Assembly (NCBI RefSeq): GCF_000344685.1
Contig: NW_006920429.1
Span: 422,577-469,400, forward strand
Reading direction: 5' to 3'
Source: Gloeophyllum trabeum ATCC 11539
Taxonomy: Eukaryota; Basidiomycota; Agaricomycetes; Gloeophyllales; Gloeophyllaceae
DNA length: 46,824 nucleotides
The notes under the pieces are model-generated. The model was not told where the DNA came from. It did not search any database and was given only the letters and a program-made list of their open reading frames with translations. Made by a program: the position numbers and the translations under genes. Below, one piece after another: positions 33,580 to 44,388 of this stretch (positions are counted from its first letter, which is position 1; the number at the start of each line of letters is the position of its first letter).

Positions 33580-36500
33580 CTATCGGAAGAGCGACACAAA
33601 GAGATAAGCAAAGAAAGCAAACACCACAACGCCGGCAGCCATAACCTGCCCACCATAGTCGGTCATGAAATCATTGACCTCAAACGTCGGGCGTATGGGT
33701 GGTCTAAGAGAAACGGCAAGGCGATGCCTGGCCCCAGGCTTCACGTCCGCCGTCACGACGAACAGCGTTTGCCTCGCCTCGTCATAGATATACTTGTCAT
33801 CCGGTCTCAGATCCTCCACCACAAGCTTCCTCCCATGCACCAGGGAGGACGGGACGTAGATCTCGGTTTCCATCGCAGCAAGTATCGGATGTCCTCCAAG
33901 CGGGGGTGAGAATACAGAGGGTTTACTTGTGGCGGAGGCGGACGCGTCCGGATTGGCCCACTCGTACGTGAACGCGCCCGTGTTCATCTCGTACTCGAAC
34001 TTCAGAGGAATGCCGGCGGTCTTGGCCGGGTACGGTCGCACGATGGAAGGCAGTATTCGCCCACCGTTGTCGAGGGTAGGCGAGGTCTGCTCAAACGACA
34101 GCAAAGACGCCGGGAGGGCTCTTGATCGACTAAACCAGGAGAAGTTCTCGCCGTTCCAGTCGTCGCCCAGCTGGTCAGTGTTCGACGGGTTATAGTTCCA
34201 CAGGCTGTCCGTGCCAACTTTAGTAAACGGGGTCCAAGGAAGCAATGAGCCAACGTACGTGAATCCGACCATACAGCGCTCCAGCGCAGTCATCATTGCG
34301 TCCATCATCTTAAGTTGCCAAGACCAGTCATCCGTCTCAAAGGCCTCGCCCTTACTACAGCACCCCTCAGCAAGGACGAGTCATGCACTACATGACACGT
34401 ACTTCATGTCCATGGGTATACCGCATTCTCCAATGATCACCGGTTTCTCGCCGAGCGTTTTATACCCAGCCTCTATGATATTCCTGATCTGCACAAAAAA
34501 GTTATCCCGAGCGCCTTTGTGTCCCCAGTAAAACGCTTTCAAGGGAAACATGCCCTGCATTATGGAGGGACCACGTTAGATAAAAGTCAGTTCTCAACGA
34601 GCTACGGGCGCACCCTCGACAGTCCTTGCACATTCACGGTGAAGTTCCCGAAAGCTTTGGTAAACAGCGCATTCAAGTCATACCTAAACCAAAATTAGGT
34701 CTGAATTGGGGAGCAGTAGAAGAAAACATACCAATGAGGCGCATAGACCATATTAGAGGGTCGGTGTTTCGCGGTCCATGACGAAGGACAAAACTACAAC
34801 AACAGGTGCCTGGTGACACGAATTTCAGGATCTTACAGGGGGTCACATACCTCGTTGGGTATAGGCTCGGCAAAAACCATCTTCTCGTCCCCCGTGAACT
34901 TCCTCACCCGGTCCGCCCATTTCTGGAGGAATGGATAATAGAAGTCCTCATACCAATCAATCTACCCCGGCATCAGCGCCCATCCCGTGCTTGCCCACCA
35001 GCAAGCAAGACCACCCACCGGCTTATTCGTCATCGGGTGCCGGACGAAGTAATTCTCCCTCAACACGACGCCCTCGTTCTTGTTCCGGTCCCAACCCCAG
35101 ACGCCGTGAATCTCCCAGAGGCACTTGCCCTGCGTCGGCCCGTCCTCCCGCCAGGCTTTCTTACCGTTCGGGTTGAGTACACCCTCACCTGTGCGACGTG
35201 TCGGAAAGGGGAAGGAGCGCGTCCAGTGCCCAACGGACGTCGGGTGGCCTGCGCCGAGCGTGAAGGATTGAAATGCAGTGGCTGCAGAGATGGGATAGGC
35301 GTAAAGAATTTCGGGACGACTAGACGCTCACTCACGGACATACGAGAGATGGAGGTCGGTATTGTAATCGAATTTGTGCAGAGAGGGTAGCTGTACGTAT
35401 CCTCTGTGGGGTTCGTTCATTATCTGTCGATTATTTGAGGTCAATTATGTATTCTAGTGTAGGTAACTACCCCCACGTACCTCGAACCCGAGGACACCAG
35501 GTAGGTCACCCACAGCCCTTGCAACAACCTCCCACATATTCAGGAAGGCGTTTTGCAAGAATTGCTGGACGGGGACTTCTGACCCATCCCCAGTCTTGAT
35601 CAGGAGTTTCGGAGCAAACGTATCACCTGCCCAGAAACATGTTCTACAAGTCACCACTCGTTAGCCAACCCGATAATAACACAGGGAGCAGTTCAACTTA
35701 CGCCATGGTCGAGGCAGCCAATTTCTGATAGCCGCACGGCCAGATGCCCCTCTCTACTTCGACGTGGCCTCCGCCTTTGACGCCGACCAGCCAGGCTGCG
35801 CCCGTTTCTTCCAGGTTCATCAAGTCAAATCCGACAGCTTCCAAAGTCCACGCAGGGGCGCCCGACCCGCCTGAGTACCGCGACCATACGTCCTGGTGCA
35901 TCGCGACGAATGCAGTCATACCATAGTTAGGGAGAAGAGACAGAACTTTGCGTAGATATTCTAGATAGTTTGTGTCGTAGATACCGCTGTAAACTTGTCA
36001 GGATGGTTGCACTTGACAGTATATAAACGTTCATGACTTACGGGCCCGCGTGCTCAACAGCCTCCCATGTAACAATAAATCTGACTGGAAAGAAAATGAG
36101 CCTCACGCACGACTGGTGACACGCTCAACATACTGAACGTCAGTCCCCATCTGCGCAGTCTAGACAGGTGCTCATGCGCTTCATCGAGAGGGAAAGGTCT
36201 CCCAACAAACGTAACAGCACTCGTGTGGGCGGGAAATAGATCGTGATCATCGTTGACTGGGCTTAACTCAAGTCAGAGTTGTCCATTACTGCCTCCTCCC
36301 GGGCATCGATCATCAGCGGGAACGTGGCACGTACGTTTTACTGCAACCAGACAGATTCACACCTCTAAGGTTGCATACCCGTCCAAACGCGTCTATAAAG
36401 TGCCTCCCGTGAGGAAGAAGGATCCCCCCAGTTCCTGTCGCAGACCAGTCATGGGCATAGCTTTGTGATGACCCTGGCTGGTAAGTCGCTTGTGCAGACG

Positions 36501-36663
36501 GGTGTATCTTCGGCTACGAATAGTCTTACGATGAGGCGCATAGACTGAGTCGTATATAACCTACCTGATCCTTTTCCGCACTCTTCAGCGATCCAGCAAG
36601 CGCCTCAGCAGCATCAGGACCGACGAGGATGAATGAAGCCTCCGAGGCCGTGCGGGACAGCAT
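33580..36663 (-). CDS. GH5 glucosylceramidase/sterylglucosidase-like
   Basis: Glycoside hydrolase family 5 enzyme of the fungal endoglycoceramidase-related type (EGCrP/sterylglucosidase group), about 775 residues in 14 exons. Order of recognisable parts: FIDAFGRVCNLRGVNLSG, FVGRPFPLDEAHEHLSRL, RFIVTWEAVEHAGPG, MHQDVWSRYSGGSGAPAWTL, acid/base Glu in GFEIMNEPHRGY, ENYFVRHPMTNKP, YDLNALFTKAFGNFTV, nucleophile Glu in IIGECGIPMD, and LWNYNPSNTD. A C-terminal beta domain ends with RPPIRPTFEVND. The last 30 residues form one hydrophobic helix (GGQVMAAGVVVFAFFAYLFV), so the enzyme is probably tail-anchored in a membrane. The start ATG at 36663 is the least certain part; exon 1 lacks a clear signal peptide. 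Intron 13 (34258-34205) is 54 nt and stop-free, so the frame also stays open if it is retained. Likely substrate: glucosylceramide or sterylglucoside; this is inference from family. Confidence 0.85.
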
Positions 36664-37905
36664 AGAAACCTCTGAAGAATGCCAACCCCTCCAAGTGCAA
36701 TTGAGACGCAGCCAGCTCACGTTCAAGAAATGCAAGTCGCGAACTGTGACGGACTGGGACAGCTGAGACGCGTCAACTGACGAGCAAGCTTAAGGCAACG
36801 GACGTAGACAGCAGTGAACGCGTCCTGCGTAACGGTGCGCTAATAATAGATGGTGCATTTATTGTTCATATTATTTCTTAGTCCATATATGGCCATTAGA
36901 AAGCAATAATATGTACATAACAATACATATCCGAAATATAAACACAGCTGCCAGTGCTTTCTCTTTCTCTCTGTTTTCTTCCATTTCATGCTCAGCTCCT
37001 GGACGCCCCTCATCATATTCGCGTTTATTGTCCGCTGATACGCGAGTCTCAAAATTTTGGAAAAAGAGGACGCATCACTCTGTTTTGACAGTCGCCTATG
37101 TGTATGAAGTCGAGTCACGACGGCTATGAAGGTCAAGAAAGTCGTGGCTCTATCTCCATATATCCTGTGTTCCTAACATCAATGCCAATGGGACCCGGCA
37201 GCAGGGTGCATAGTTGCCTGCACATACGAGTGCAAGGAGACTATGCGACCTCACCTCCGTAGTCTCATTGACATACGCTCTCACCTCCCCGATCTGACGT
37301 CGCTATCGCGATATTCTTTGTTTTCTATTGCCGATTGCATGCCTCGCATGTGCCGCGCCCTCAGTGTATCCGCAGGTCAAGAATGAGTGTGTCGGGGACT
37401 CGCGGTGTCCATAAAGCCTAGGGACGTTGTTCGATCACCTAATCCCGAATACTCAAAACGCATAGTGGGCCAGAGCGCTGCCTCCCTGGATGCCCTTTGG
37501 TCTGCCGCGCCTTATTTCCGCATTCTCCGCGTCTATTGGGACGGGCCATAGGAACTACATACTCCATACACTCTTCTCGCTCGGCATGCCCTTCTCGGCC
37601 TGTAGTTCCTGCAAAGTTATCTTCGTACAGGCCGCCTTTCAAGTCTCAGCCTAAACTTGTTTTACGTCTTGTTAACTGGAATGACTACCACGATACCTCA
37701 TGATGTCGGCTACTTCTGCATCGTGAGTGTCTGCGAAGGGCGATGGCGATGGATTCAACGTAATTAACCTGCCACCCATCCACAAAACATTACAGGTATG
37801 CCCCTCCTTTGGGAGGGGTTCTGGCATCCTTGAATTGCGTCGCACTTTTTGTCGCACCGGCAAAATCCGGCGTGCTATGTTTGGCCCTAGTGGTGCCACT
37901 ACTGA
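36664..37905. other. Intergenic, no gene seen
   Basis: 5' flank of the GH5 gene and an A+T-richer region. No supported gene. Confidence 0.5.
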
Positions 37906-38060
37906 ACAAGGACTTGGCACTTCAGGAGTTGCAGTATTTAGGGCCAGGCAGAAGATTGTATGAAAGGTAATTTCCAGCCGATTAGAGCCCGCGGAATTCC
38001 CTTTCGTACAATCTTTTGCCCGCCCCTAAAGACTGCAACTCCCGCAGTGTGGCCTTGGTC
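37906..38060. repeat. Long foldback (67-bp arms)
   Basis: Left arm about 37906-37972, right arm about 37993-38060, loop about 20 nt. Shared core segments are GGAGTTGCAGT, TTTAGGG and AGAAGATTGTA/AAAAGATTGTA, each present inverted in the right arm, with scattered mismatches and small gaps. It ends only 28 bp before the adjacent MITE. It may be a foldback element or an unrelated MITE; no target duplication was clear. Confidence 0.7.
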
Positions 38061-38087
38061 GGGAATCCATCTCAATGTTCATACTTA

Positions 38088-38237
38088 GGCTCCGTTCGGA
38101 TGCATGGCCGTGTCGCGGCCAACGACGCCAAAACAGTCTTTCAGCCAATCGTGTCTCACTAAAAGCACTGCCACGCGGCCGAGCTGGCTGTGGCGCCTTG
38201 AGAGCGCCGCGACGCGGCTGTGCAACCGAACGGAGCC
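38088..38237. mobile_element. Tourist/Harbinger-like MITE
   Basis: A 150-bp element with terminal inverted repeats of about 32 bp starting GGCTCCGTTCGG and ending CCGAACGGAGCC. It is flanked by TTA on both sides (38085-38087 and 38238-38240). A three-base TWA duplication and GGC/GGG...GTTCGG termini are the hallmarks of PIF/Harbinger Tourist MITEs. The inner parts of the arms also pair (GGCCGTGTCGCGGC against GCGACGCGGC), so the whole element can fold. No coding capacity. Confidence 0.8.
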
Positions 38238-38240
38238 TTA

Positions 38241-39051
38241 AGTCCCGCTCAACTATGTAATTAGTGTTGGTTTGTGGATGCCACCAGGTACAGATGAAGG
38301 CCTATTGTGAGCTAGAACTTAGAGCTACAGGGAGCGCATAGTATTAAGCAAAGATCCTTGTACCTCAGAATTTTTGAGTGTTGTATGTCATGGCTTGAGA
38401 AGGATTTGAGTGTATGTGCACTCCATCTAACATGGGTATTCAATCATTCAAGTTTTCTGGGTCTCCATGCCATATGTAAATCTGTGATGGACAATTTACA
38501 AATAAGTAGAAAATCCATGTCATTCCATGGCTTATGAGGCCGAACAGACTGTAAGATAAAACTATGATGTGAAGTGGATGCCAGATGTCCAGGCAACAGA
38601 CATGCACCATCAGGCATTCTTGGAGAGTGGGTAAGTATCTCTTAGACTAGATGGAGCTTGAATGAAAGAGACCCGGGGAAAACTTAGGTCCCCTATATTA
38701 CTAACAATATCCTTTGTATTATCTTACATGGTAGAAATAGTCTCCTTACGATGATTTGTCGACCCCCTGTAGCAGCCGCAACATCTTGAGCTTAGTGCAA
38801 GTTCTCAAGGTCGATTTCTTGAACAAAGGAGGGGTAAGTTGCCGGCGCCAGACGGCGCTTCACGAGTTCCATCCTCGAGGGCCGATACACCGCCGAATTC
38901 TCGATCCACGTGGTCGGCATCCCGGCCCCCTATCCGGCGGTTCAGCGATAACTGGTCGCTCGCGTATATATAGCCTGCTAGAGCTCAATGGACCGTCGAA
39001 GTTCCTTCCACTCCTCACTGTGCGGGGATACAGGTCTCTCGCTCATTTGTC
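38241..39051. other. Intergenic, promoter of transporter gene
   Basis: No gene recognised. TATATATAG at about 38963-38971 lies about 85 bases upstream of the transporter ATG and could be its TATA box. Confidence 0.45.
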
Positions 39052-41034
39052 ATGGCGTCAGCCGCGTTCTTGATTTACAGCGGGTGCATGCCTCTGATCA
39101 AAATGTGGCGTGATCGTCATGTACTTATGACTCCAGCATCCTAACAAACTCTTACTCTAGGTTCCTCACGATATTCTTTGGCTTCGTACTCGCCAAGAAG
39201 GATCTCTTTCCCCCAGCGGCGTCCAGGGGAGCGTCGCAAGTTACGATGAACATCTCCCTCCCGTGTCTTATCTTCGCGAACATCGTCCCGGCATTCACTC
39301 CCGCCAATGTAGCGGCTATTGGTCCGCTCATGCTTCTTGCGTATACTTACCAGATACTCGGATTTATATTCGGGTACATAATTCGCGAGATCTTTTACGT
39401 CCCGCGCAATTTCTGGCAAGGTATAGTGATTATGTGTGGGATGAGTAACTGGGGCAATCTGCGTGCGTTCAATGGTCTCAGTTGAATTCCCTCGGTCTCA
39501 CCTCCCTCAAGCCAACTCCATTGTAACTAGCGTTACTACTCAGGCTCCGTTCGACCCCAACACAGATCCCGAACGTATGTGCTCGGACGACCTCCTTGTA
39601 AGTGACAAGCTGACCATATTTTAGTGGGAGTATCTTTCGTGTCAATATTCATCGTGTCGTATCATATCACCTTTTGGGTTTTCGGGTAAGCTCTTATGAA
39701 CGACTGGCAGCTGGTGTCATGATTCTAGTATTTTCTCAGGGGCGCGAAGTCGCTAAGCTGGGATTACTTACCCGGAGTGCCTCAAGGAGAAGAGGCAGAG
39801 TGCCGTGTGTCCTGGAAAGAGAAGCCAATCGGCGGTTGGATCGCGCGGACGATTCTTCGTCGTGACCCGCATACTCAAACGCCAGCACAGGGCAAAGAGA
39901 AGGAAACATTACATACGCCTGACATCGCTACGTTGGAGAACGAGATACCCATAGATGCCAAGGAGACACCCGCTTTCGAGAAGCATCCTAACGCAGATCC
40001 GGACATACAGCTGGTCAGACAGACATCTCGTCTATCTTCCACTTCCTTCCGTTCAAGACGGCTGTCTTCTGGCCAGCCCCAACTCCCAACTTTCAGACCA
40101 CAGCCTCAACCGCCCTTCGTCCCTACGCTCTCCCCGCATTCCACATCACCACCTCCCGCCCCCGCCCCATCTATCGCTTCTTCACATACAGCGGCACTTG
40201 AACGGGATGAGAGCGCCCGCTTCTTCGTCGCACCACTTCTGCTTAGAGTATTTAAGCCTGTATCTGCCGTCATCACTCCGGTTACAGCCACACTGGCTGT
40301 TTCTCTGCCCATCGCACTGGTCAATCCACTGAAAGCCCTCTTCGTCCCTGTCTCAGGCGGACCGTCATGGACTGGTCCCGACGGAAAGCCGCCTCTTGCC
40401 TTTATCATCGATACAGGTGAGCAGCAGTCTTTTCCCGAAAATCCCTTACCGTGGTGGTCCACACCTCCACCCTGCTCATGGATTTACCACTTGGGCCCCT
40501 CGGCTAGCTACCTTCCTCGGATCAATCGCCATCCCGTTGGCCTTGATTCTCCTCGGGGCGTCATTCGCGCGTCTCCGCATACCCCGCCCCATCTCCCGCC
40601 TCCCCATCCCCGCGATGCTCGCTGTGTCAGCGGCGAAGATGTTCCTGCTTCCTGTCATCGGCGTCATTATCGTCCAAGCCATGGTGCACGGCGGCCTCAT
40701 AGACCGAAACGCTAGAGCCGAAAAATTCGTGGGTATGCTGCTGAGCGGCACCCCCGCTGCGGTGAAGTGAGAAAGGATAATCATGATCCTTTTTCTCTCA
40801 TACGCTAACGCGGGTGTCCCAATAGTCAACTGATCGTTGCCTCGCTGTATGCCCCCGATGGGGATGTTGATACCCTTTCAGTACGTCGTTGCTCTCCGTT
40901 TTTGCTTCCCCGCCGCTGAAAAACGGGTTTATCAGGCGTTCCTGCTCGTTCAGTGTGAGCTTGTCGGACCTCCTCTTCCTGACATTTAACTGACGTCGAC
41001 CGCAGATGTCCTGATGTTCTTCTCATCTGCGTGA
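39052..41034 (+). CDS. Auxin efflux carrier-family transporter
   Basis: Integral membrane transporter of the PIN-like/membrane-transport-protein family, about 505 residues in nine exons: 39052-39104, 39161-39462, 39512-39574, 39625-39685, 39740-40416, 40508-40766, 40826-40880, 40936-40954, 41006-41034. The N-terminal half has helices with the family motif VTMNISLPCLIFANIVPAFT and GIVIMCGMSNWGNLP. A hydrophilic Pro/Ser-rich central loop follows (about residues 190-310). The C-terminal half has FLGSIAIPLALILLGASFAR, AKMFLLPVIGVIIVQAMVH and NQLIVASLYAP. Two-half helices with a long middle loop is the normal layout; in fungi the substrate is unknown, and most members sit in the ER or plasma membrane. 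The last exon ends FFSSA-stop, somewhat short for the family. A perfect GTGAGT donor overlaps that stop (41031), so splicing to another exon is possible. Confidence 0.85.
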
Positions 41035-41409
41035 GTCGACCGCTTCCTACTCATGCTATGATTAGTCTGAATCTGGTTTATCAGCGCATTAACAGCGGTC
41101 GCACTTCTTCTATCGTGAATGTCCATGCTGATGCACATGGAAACATCGGCCTTATACGTCTACACATCTCAGCTTCTAGACTGCAAAATTACACTACTGC
41201 ACGATTCTTACGGTCGGTACGATTCACTAGAAGTTCGGTCTCGCAAGGAACCGGCCATACTAGATGCGACAAATACTGTATACATAGAGATAATGTATTG
41301 CTACAGACCGTTCGTGTACACTGTAGATGTAATGCGGATCATGACAGGTCGTGACATGTCATAGACTACAGACAAAGACTCATGACAGACCGGACCACTG
41401 ACGTACTAT
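41035..41409. other. Intergenic, convergent 3' ends
   Basis: Between the transporter (+) and the chitinase (-). No independent gene seen; it could hold one further transporter exon if the terminal donor at 41031 is used. Confidence 0.45.
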
Positions 41410-43566
41410 CTACTTCCCCAGATTGGACCGGATAACGTTCTGCAAGGTATACCCATCGTCCTACACAAAGCACGGTGAGCGATCGCTGGATGCAGACAGG
41501 CATATTGGAACCTACCTGGTCGAGCGACCATGTGAAGCAGCCCGCCATCCCCTGCTGCTTCGCGTACGCAGCTTTGTCGCCAAGGGAGTACGTATCGTCA
41601 TAGGTGACCACGGTAGAGCGCGACGTATTGAACAAGAACTGTAAAGAAGCGACCGTCAACGGACGCCCGACACAACATAGCGGGCGATGACTTACCGGAG
41701 TATCGCTGCAGTCGTCCCATCCTGTGAAGACTCCTAGTCAGCCTCACGCTACACGACTCCTGAGCAGAGTGCTTACCCATAGTATACCCATTTGCGCCAG
41801 TGTACGTCCCGTTCGACTGTTTCTGTAACGCACCAAGGGCCACAATCTGGTTGAACGCGATCTGCTGCCCGTAATACGAGCTCAGGTCACCCGCAGCCTT
41901 GGCCGACACCATGGGCTCCTTCGCCCTATTCTTCCCCTTGTACCTTGCGTGCTCTCCGGCAAGGGCGTTCAACTTCACCTCCCCCTCTTCCTCCCCGTCA
42001 TCGCCCACCTCCTTCTCCGCAATGTCCGGCAGCCTGCACGCCATAGCCCGGCGCACCTCTTCTGACGGGCGCATGATGGATTTGCCCGGGCGCTTGTACG
42101 TGCCGTAGAGGTGGGTCGCGGTGCTCTTCGATACGTACCCGTACAGCGGGAGCCCGAGCAGGAGCTTGCTCGCGGGCATGCCTGCCTTCGTCCACGCCGA
42201 GAACGCGGCCTCAGCCGAGGCTTGGGGCTGGGAGGAGGTACTGCAGAGGTTCCCGAGGGGCGCGTTGGGGCCTGGGTTGGATGACGCGCCGAAAACGTCG
42301 TAATTCCTTGGTGAAATAATTGAGCAATACACCAGGCCTCGGCTGGAGAGAGCAACTTACATGATGTTGACGTAGGTCATGACCGACGCGTACGCGCTCA
42401 CGTTACTGAGCGGACTCCCGTTCGAGCCGATCCAGGGCTGCTGGGTGACAGCCGCAGAGATGATCTTGGACGAACCGAGCGAGGAGCGGAGCTGTTGGAA
42501 GAAACTGAGCAGGTTTGCTGCATCCGACGCGGAGTAGGGGTTCCCGGCGCCGGATTCGTTGGGATATTCCTAGAAATTCGGTCAGTGTCAGCCGCCTCGA
42601 ATACCGTCCTGAGCCTTACCCAATCAATGTCGATTCCTAAAGTAAGTATTGTGAGAGAACGAGTCACGCAAGAAAGGGTAACGTAAAGCAACGTACCAGC
42701 CAGACCATACGTGTTGACCGCGCTCACGCAAGCATTGACGAACGAGGTCCTGTTCGATGAAGAGCTCATCGCGTTGGAGAACCAGTAGCTGCCACCCCAC
42801 CCTCCGATGGAGAGCACTACTTTCGTTCCATGACCACTGTTGTTGGCGGCTGACACGAGACGTTTCAAGAGGCTCGTGGCACCACTGTCCCATGAAATAG
42901 TCGAGGACGAGTTGGGGGTCGCAAAGGCTGTATAACCATGTCAGCCACCAGCAGTGAACGGGAGCGACCGCCATAAGGCATACCAAACAAGAGAATGTCG
43001 AACTTGGAGTAGTCGAGATTCTCTGGCGGGTTGCTGTCACCCACCCAGTCCGGGTAGTAAGCGGCAGCAATGGGGGTAGTCGCTTTAGCTTCGACGTTTC
43101 CGAGTAGAACCATGGCAGCTTTGCGAGGCAAGGTGGATGGGAGGGCATCCTCGAGATCGAAGGCTCTTGTACTCCCGGACCCGGTGGCTGACAGGAAGTT
43201 CAGCAACGCTGGGTCCGATCGAAATGACTCTTCCGACAGCAGGTCAGCCAGGTACTTTGCGAGCCCGGCCTTGCGCTCGGCGATAAGCTGGTCATCCACC
43301 CATGCAGAGGGCAAGAAAGTGGTAACCAGGAGACGCTTGGGAGGAAGCGTAAATGGGTCACCCAGCTGACTGTGTAACGCTACGAACTGTGTATCCTTGT
43401 AAGACGGGAGCAAGTATCAGAACCCAGCACGCTTGTTTACCTCTGAGTAACGTCTGGTAACCGCATAGCTCCTGTTTCCCTCCTTCACATCTACAATGTA
43501 CAGCACATGAGGCCGGGGAAGAGACGCAGTGGTGTGCTTGCTAATGGACACAGTCGTTACGGGCAT
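41410..43566 (-). CDS. PX domain fused to GH18 chitinase
   Basis: About 570 residues, eight exons starting 43566-43441 and 43386-42984, then 42927-42697, 42636-42620 (17 nt), 42569-42361, 42306 onward and two short exons to stop 41410. Residues 1-110 are a PX phosphoinositide-binding domain of the Vam7 type: HVLYIVDVKEGNRSY, VTRRYSEFVALHSQLG, TLPPKRLLVTTFLPSAW, DDQLIAERKAGL. Exon 2 then runs without stop or intron through a linker (DLEDALPSTLPRKAA) into a GH18 domain: IAAAYYPDWVGDSNPPENL, VVLSIGGWGGSYWF (SxGG), GLAGIDIDWEYP with the catalytic Glu, MNYDVFG, and FTWSLDQDDGY. There is no signal peptide, unlike usual secreted chitinases, so it is predicted intracellular and possibly endosome/vacuole-associated. 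A charged insert of about 65 residues follows LYGTYKRPGK. The first exon-2 acceptor was chosen because it restores the canonical RRYSEF. Confidence 0.82.
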
Positions 43567-44388
43567 GGCGGACGCGTAGCTGGGTCAGATTCAGACGTTG
43601 AGACTTCGGGGCACCAGCGTCGCCAGGTCCGTCCCTTTTAACCTCCAGAGCAGATACCAACACTGCTCGAAGACAGAGACGTCATCTCCGGGTCCATCAC
43701 CATGTTGCAGCACAAGCCAAAGTCCCTAGAAACCCCCAAATAGCATAAATAACTTCCGCGGTGTCTCACAGAAAGTCATCCGGCGGGACGATATGATCAC
43801 AAGGAGCATCCGAAAGAAGGAGACCTCTGCTTCTTTCGCGCGAGAACACGATGTACCGTAGGCACGCGTCCGAGATACGCCACGTGGAAGCGAAAGTATA
43901 CCTCCGGAGGATAAGCAGACGACAAGAGATCAATACAGGCAGACACTCCTCCGGCGAATCTTCCATACTAGAATGACCAAGGGCTGAAATACCAGCGAAC
44001 AAACGGATCCACGCTGAGCCTGTTCCGTTTCGCACACGACCTTGTCTCTGATATCGGTTCCGGCTCGCAGCAGCAACTCGGCCGAGTATGGTAGATTCAG
44101 GAGGAGAGAAGAATGCGCGTTCTGATGTGAGGGGATGCAGAGGACACTCCTGAGGCGCTGGTAAGCTTCTTAGGAGACGCCGCGGGACATACCTACCATC
44201 TGGACTATGGAGGCACATGCTATTGGCTCAGCCCAGGCCCGATGGTGACTCAAGCAAATAAGACTTCCATACTGGGACATCGAGGTCATTCTGGCGACCT
44301 CGGACAAGGGAAAACAGAACCTGATAAGACCAACAGTGCCCAAGAATTACACATACGTACAGCAGCACACTGAAATAGCCTATCGCAG
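43567..44388. other. Intergenic, no confident gene
   Basis: 5' flank of the PX-chitinase gene and 3' flank of the MaoC gene. A 150-codon minus-strand frame at 43766-44218 has no recognisable motif, and its Arg/Ser/Leu-rich composition looks non-coding. Confidence 0.5.

Noticed and set aside
36334..36370. 14-nt GTATGCAACCTTAG inside GH5 exon 2 as an intron
   Set aside because: Far too short to splice, and reading through it gives the expected family sequence.
41410..43566. PX and GH18 as two neighbouring genes
   Set aside because: Exon 2 covers both domains with no stop and no in-frame splice site pair between them, so one gene is the simpler reading.
43766..44218. 150-codon minus-strand frame between chitinase and MaoC genes
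   Set aside because: No motif, Arg/Ser-rich composition, and no supporting splice structure.
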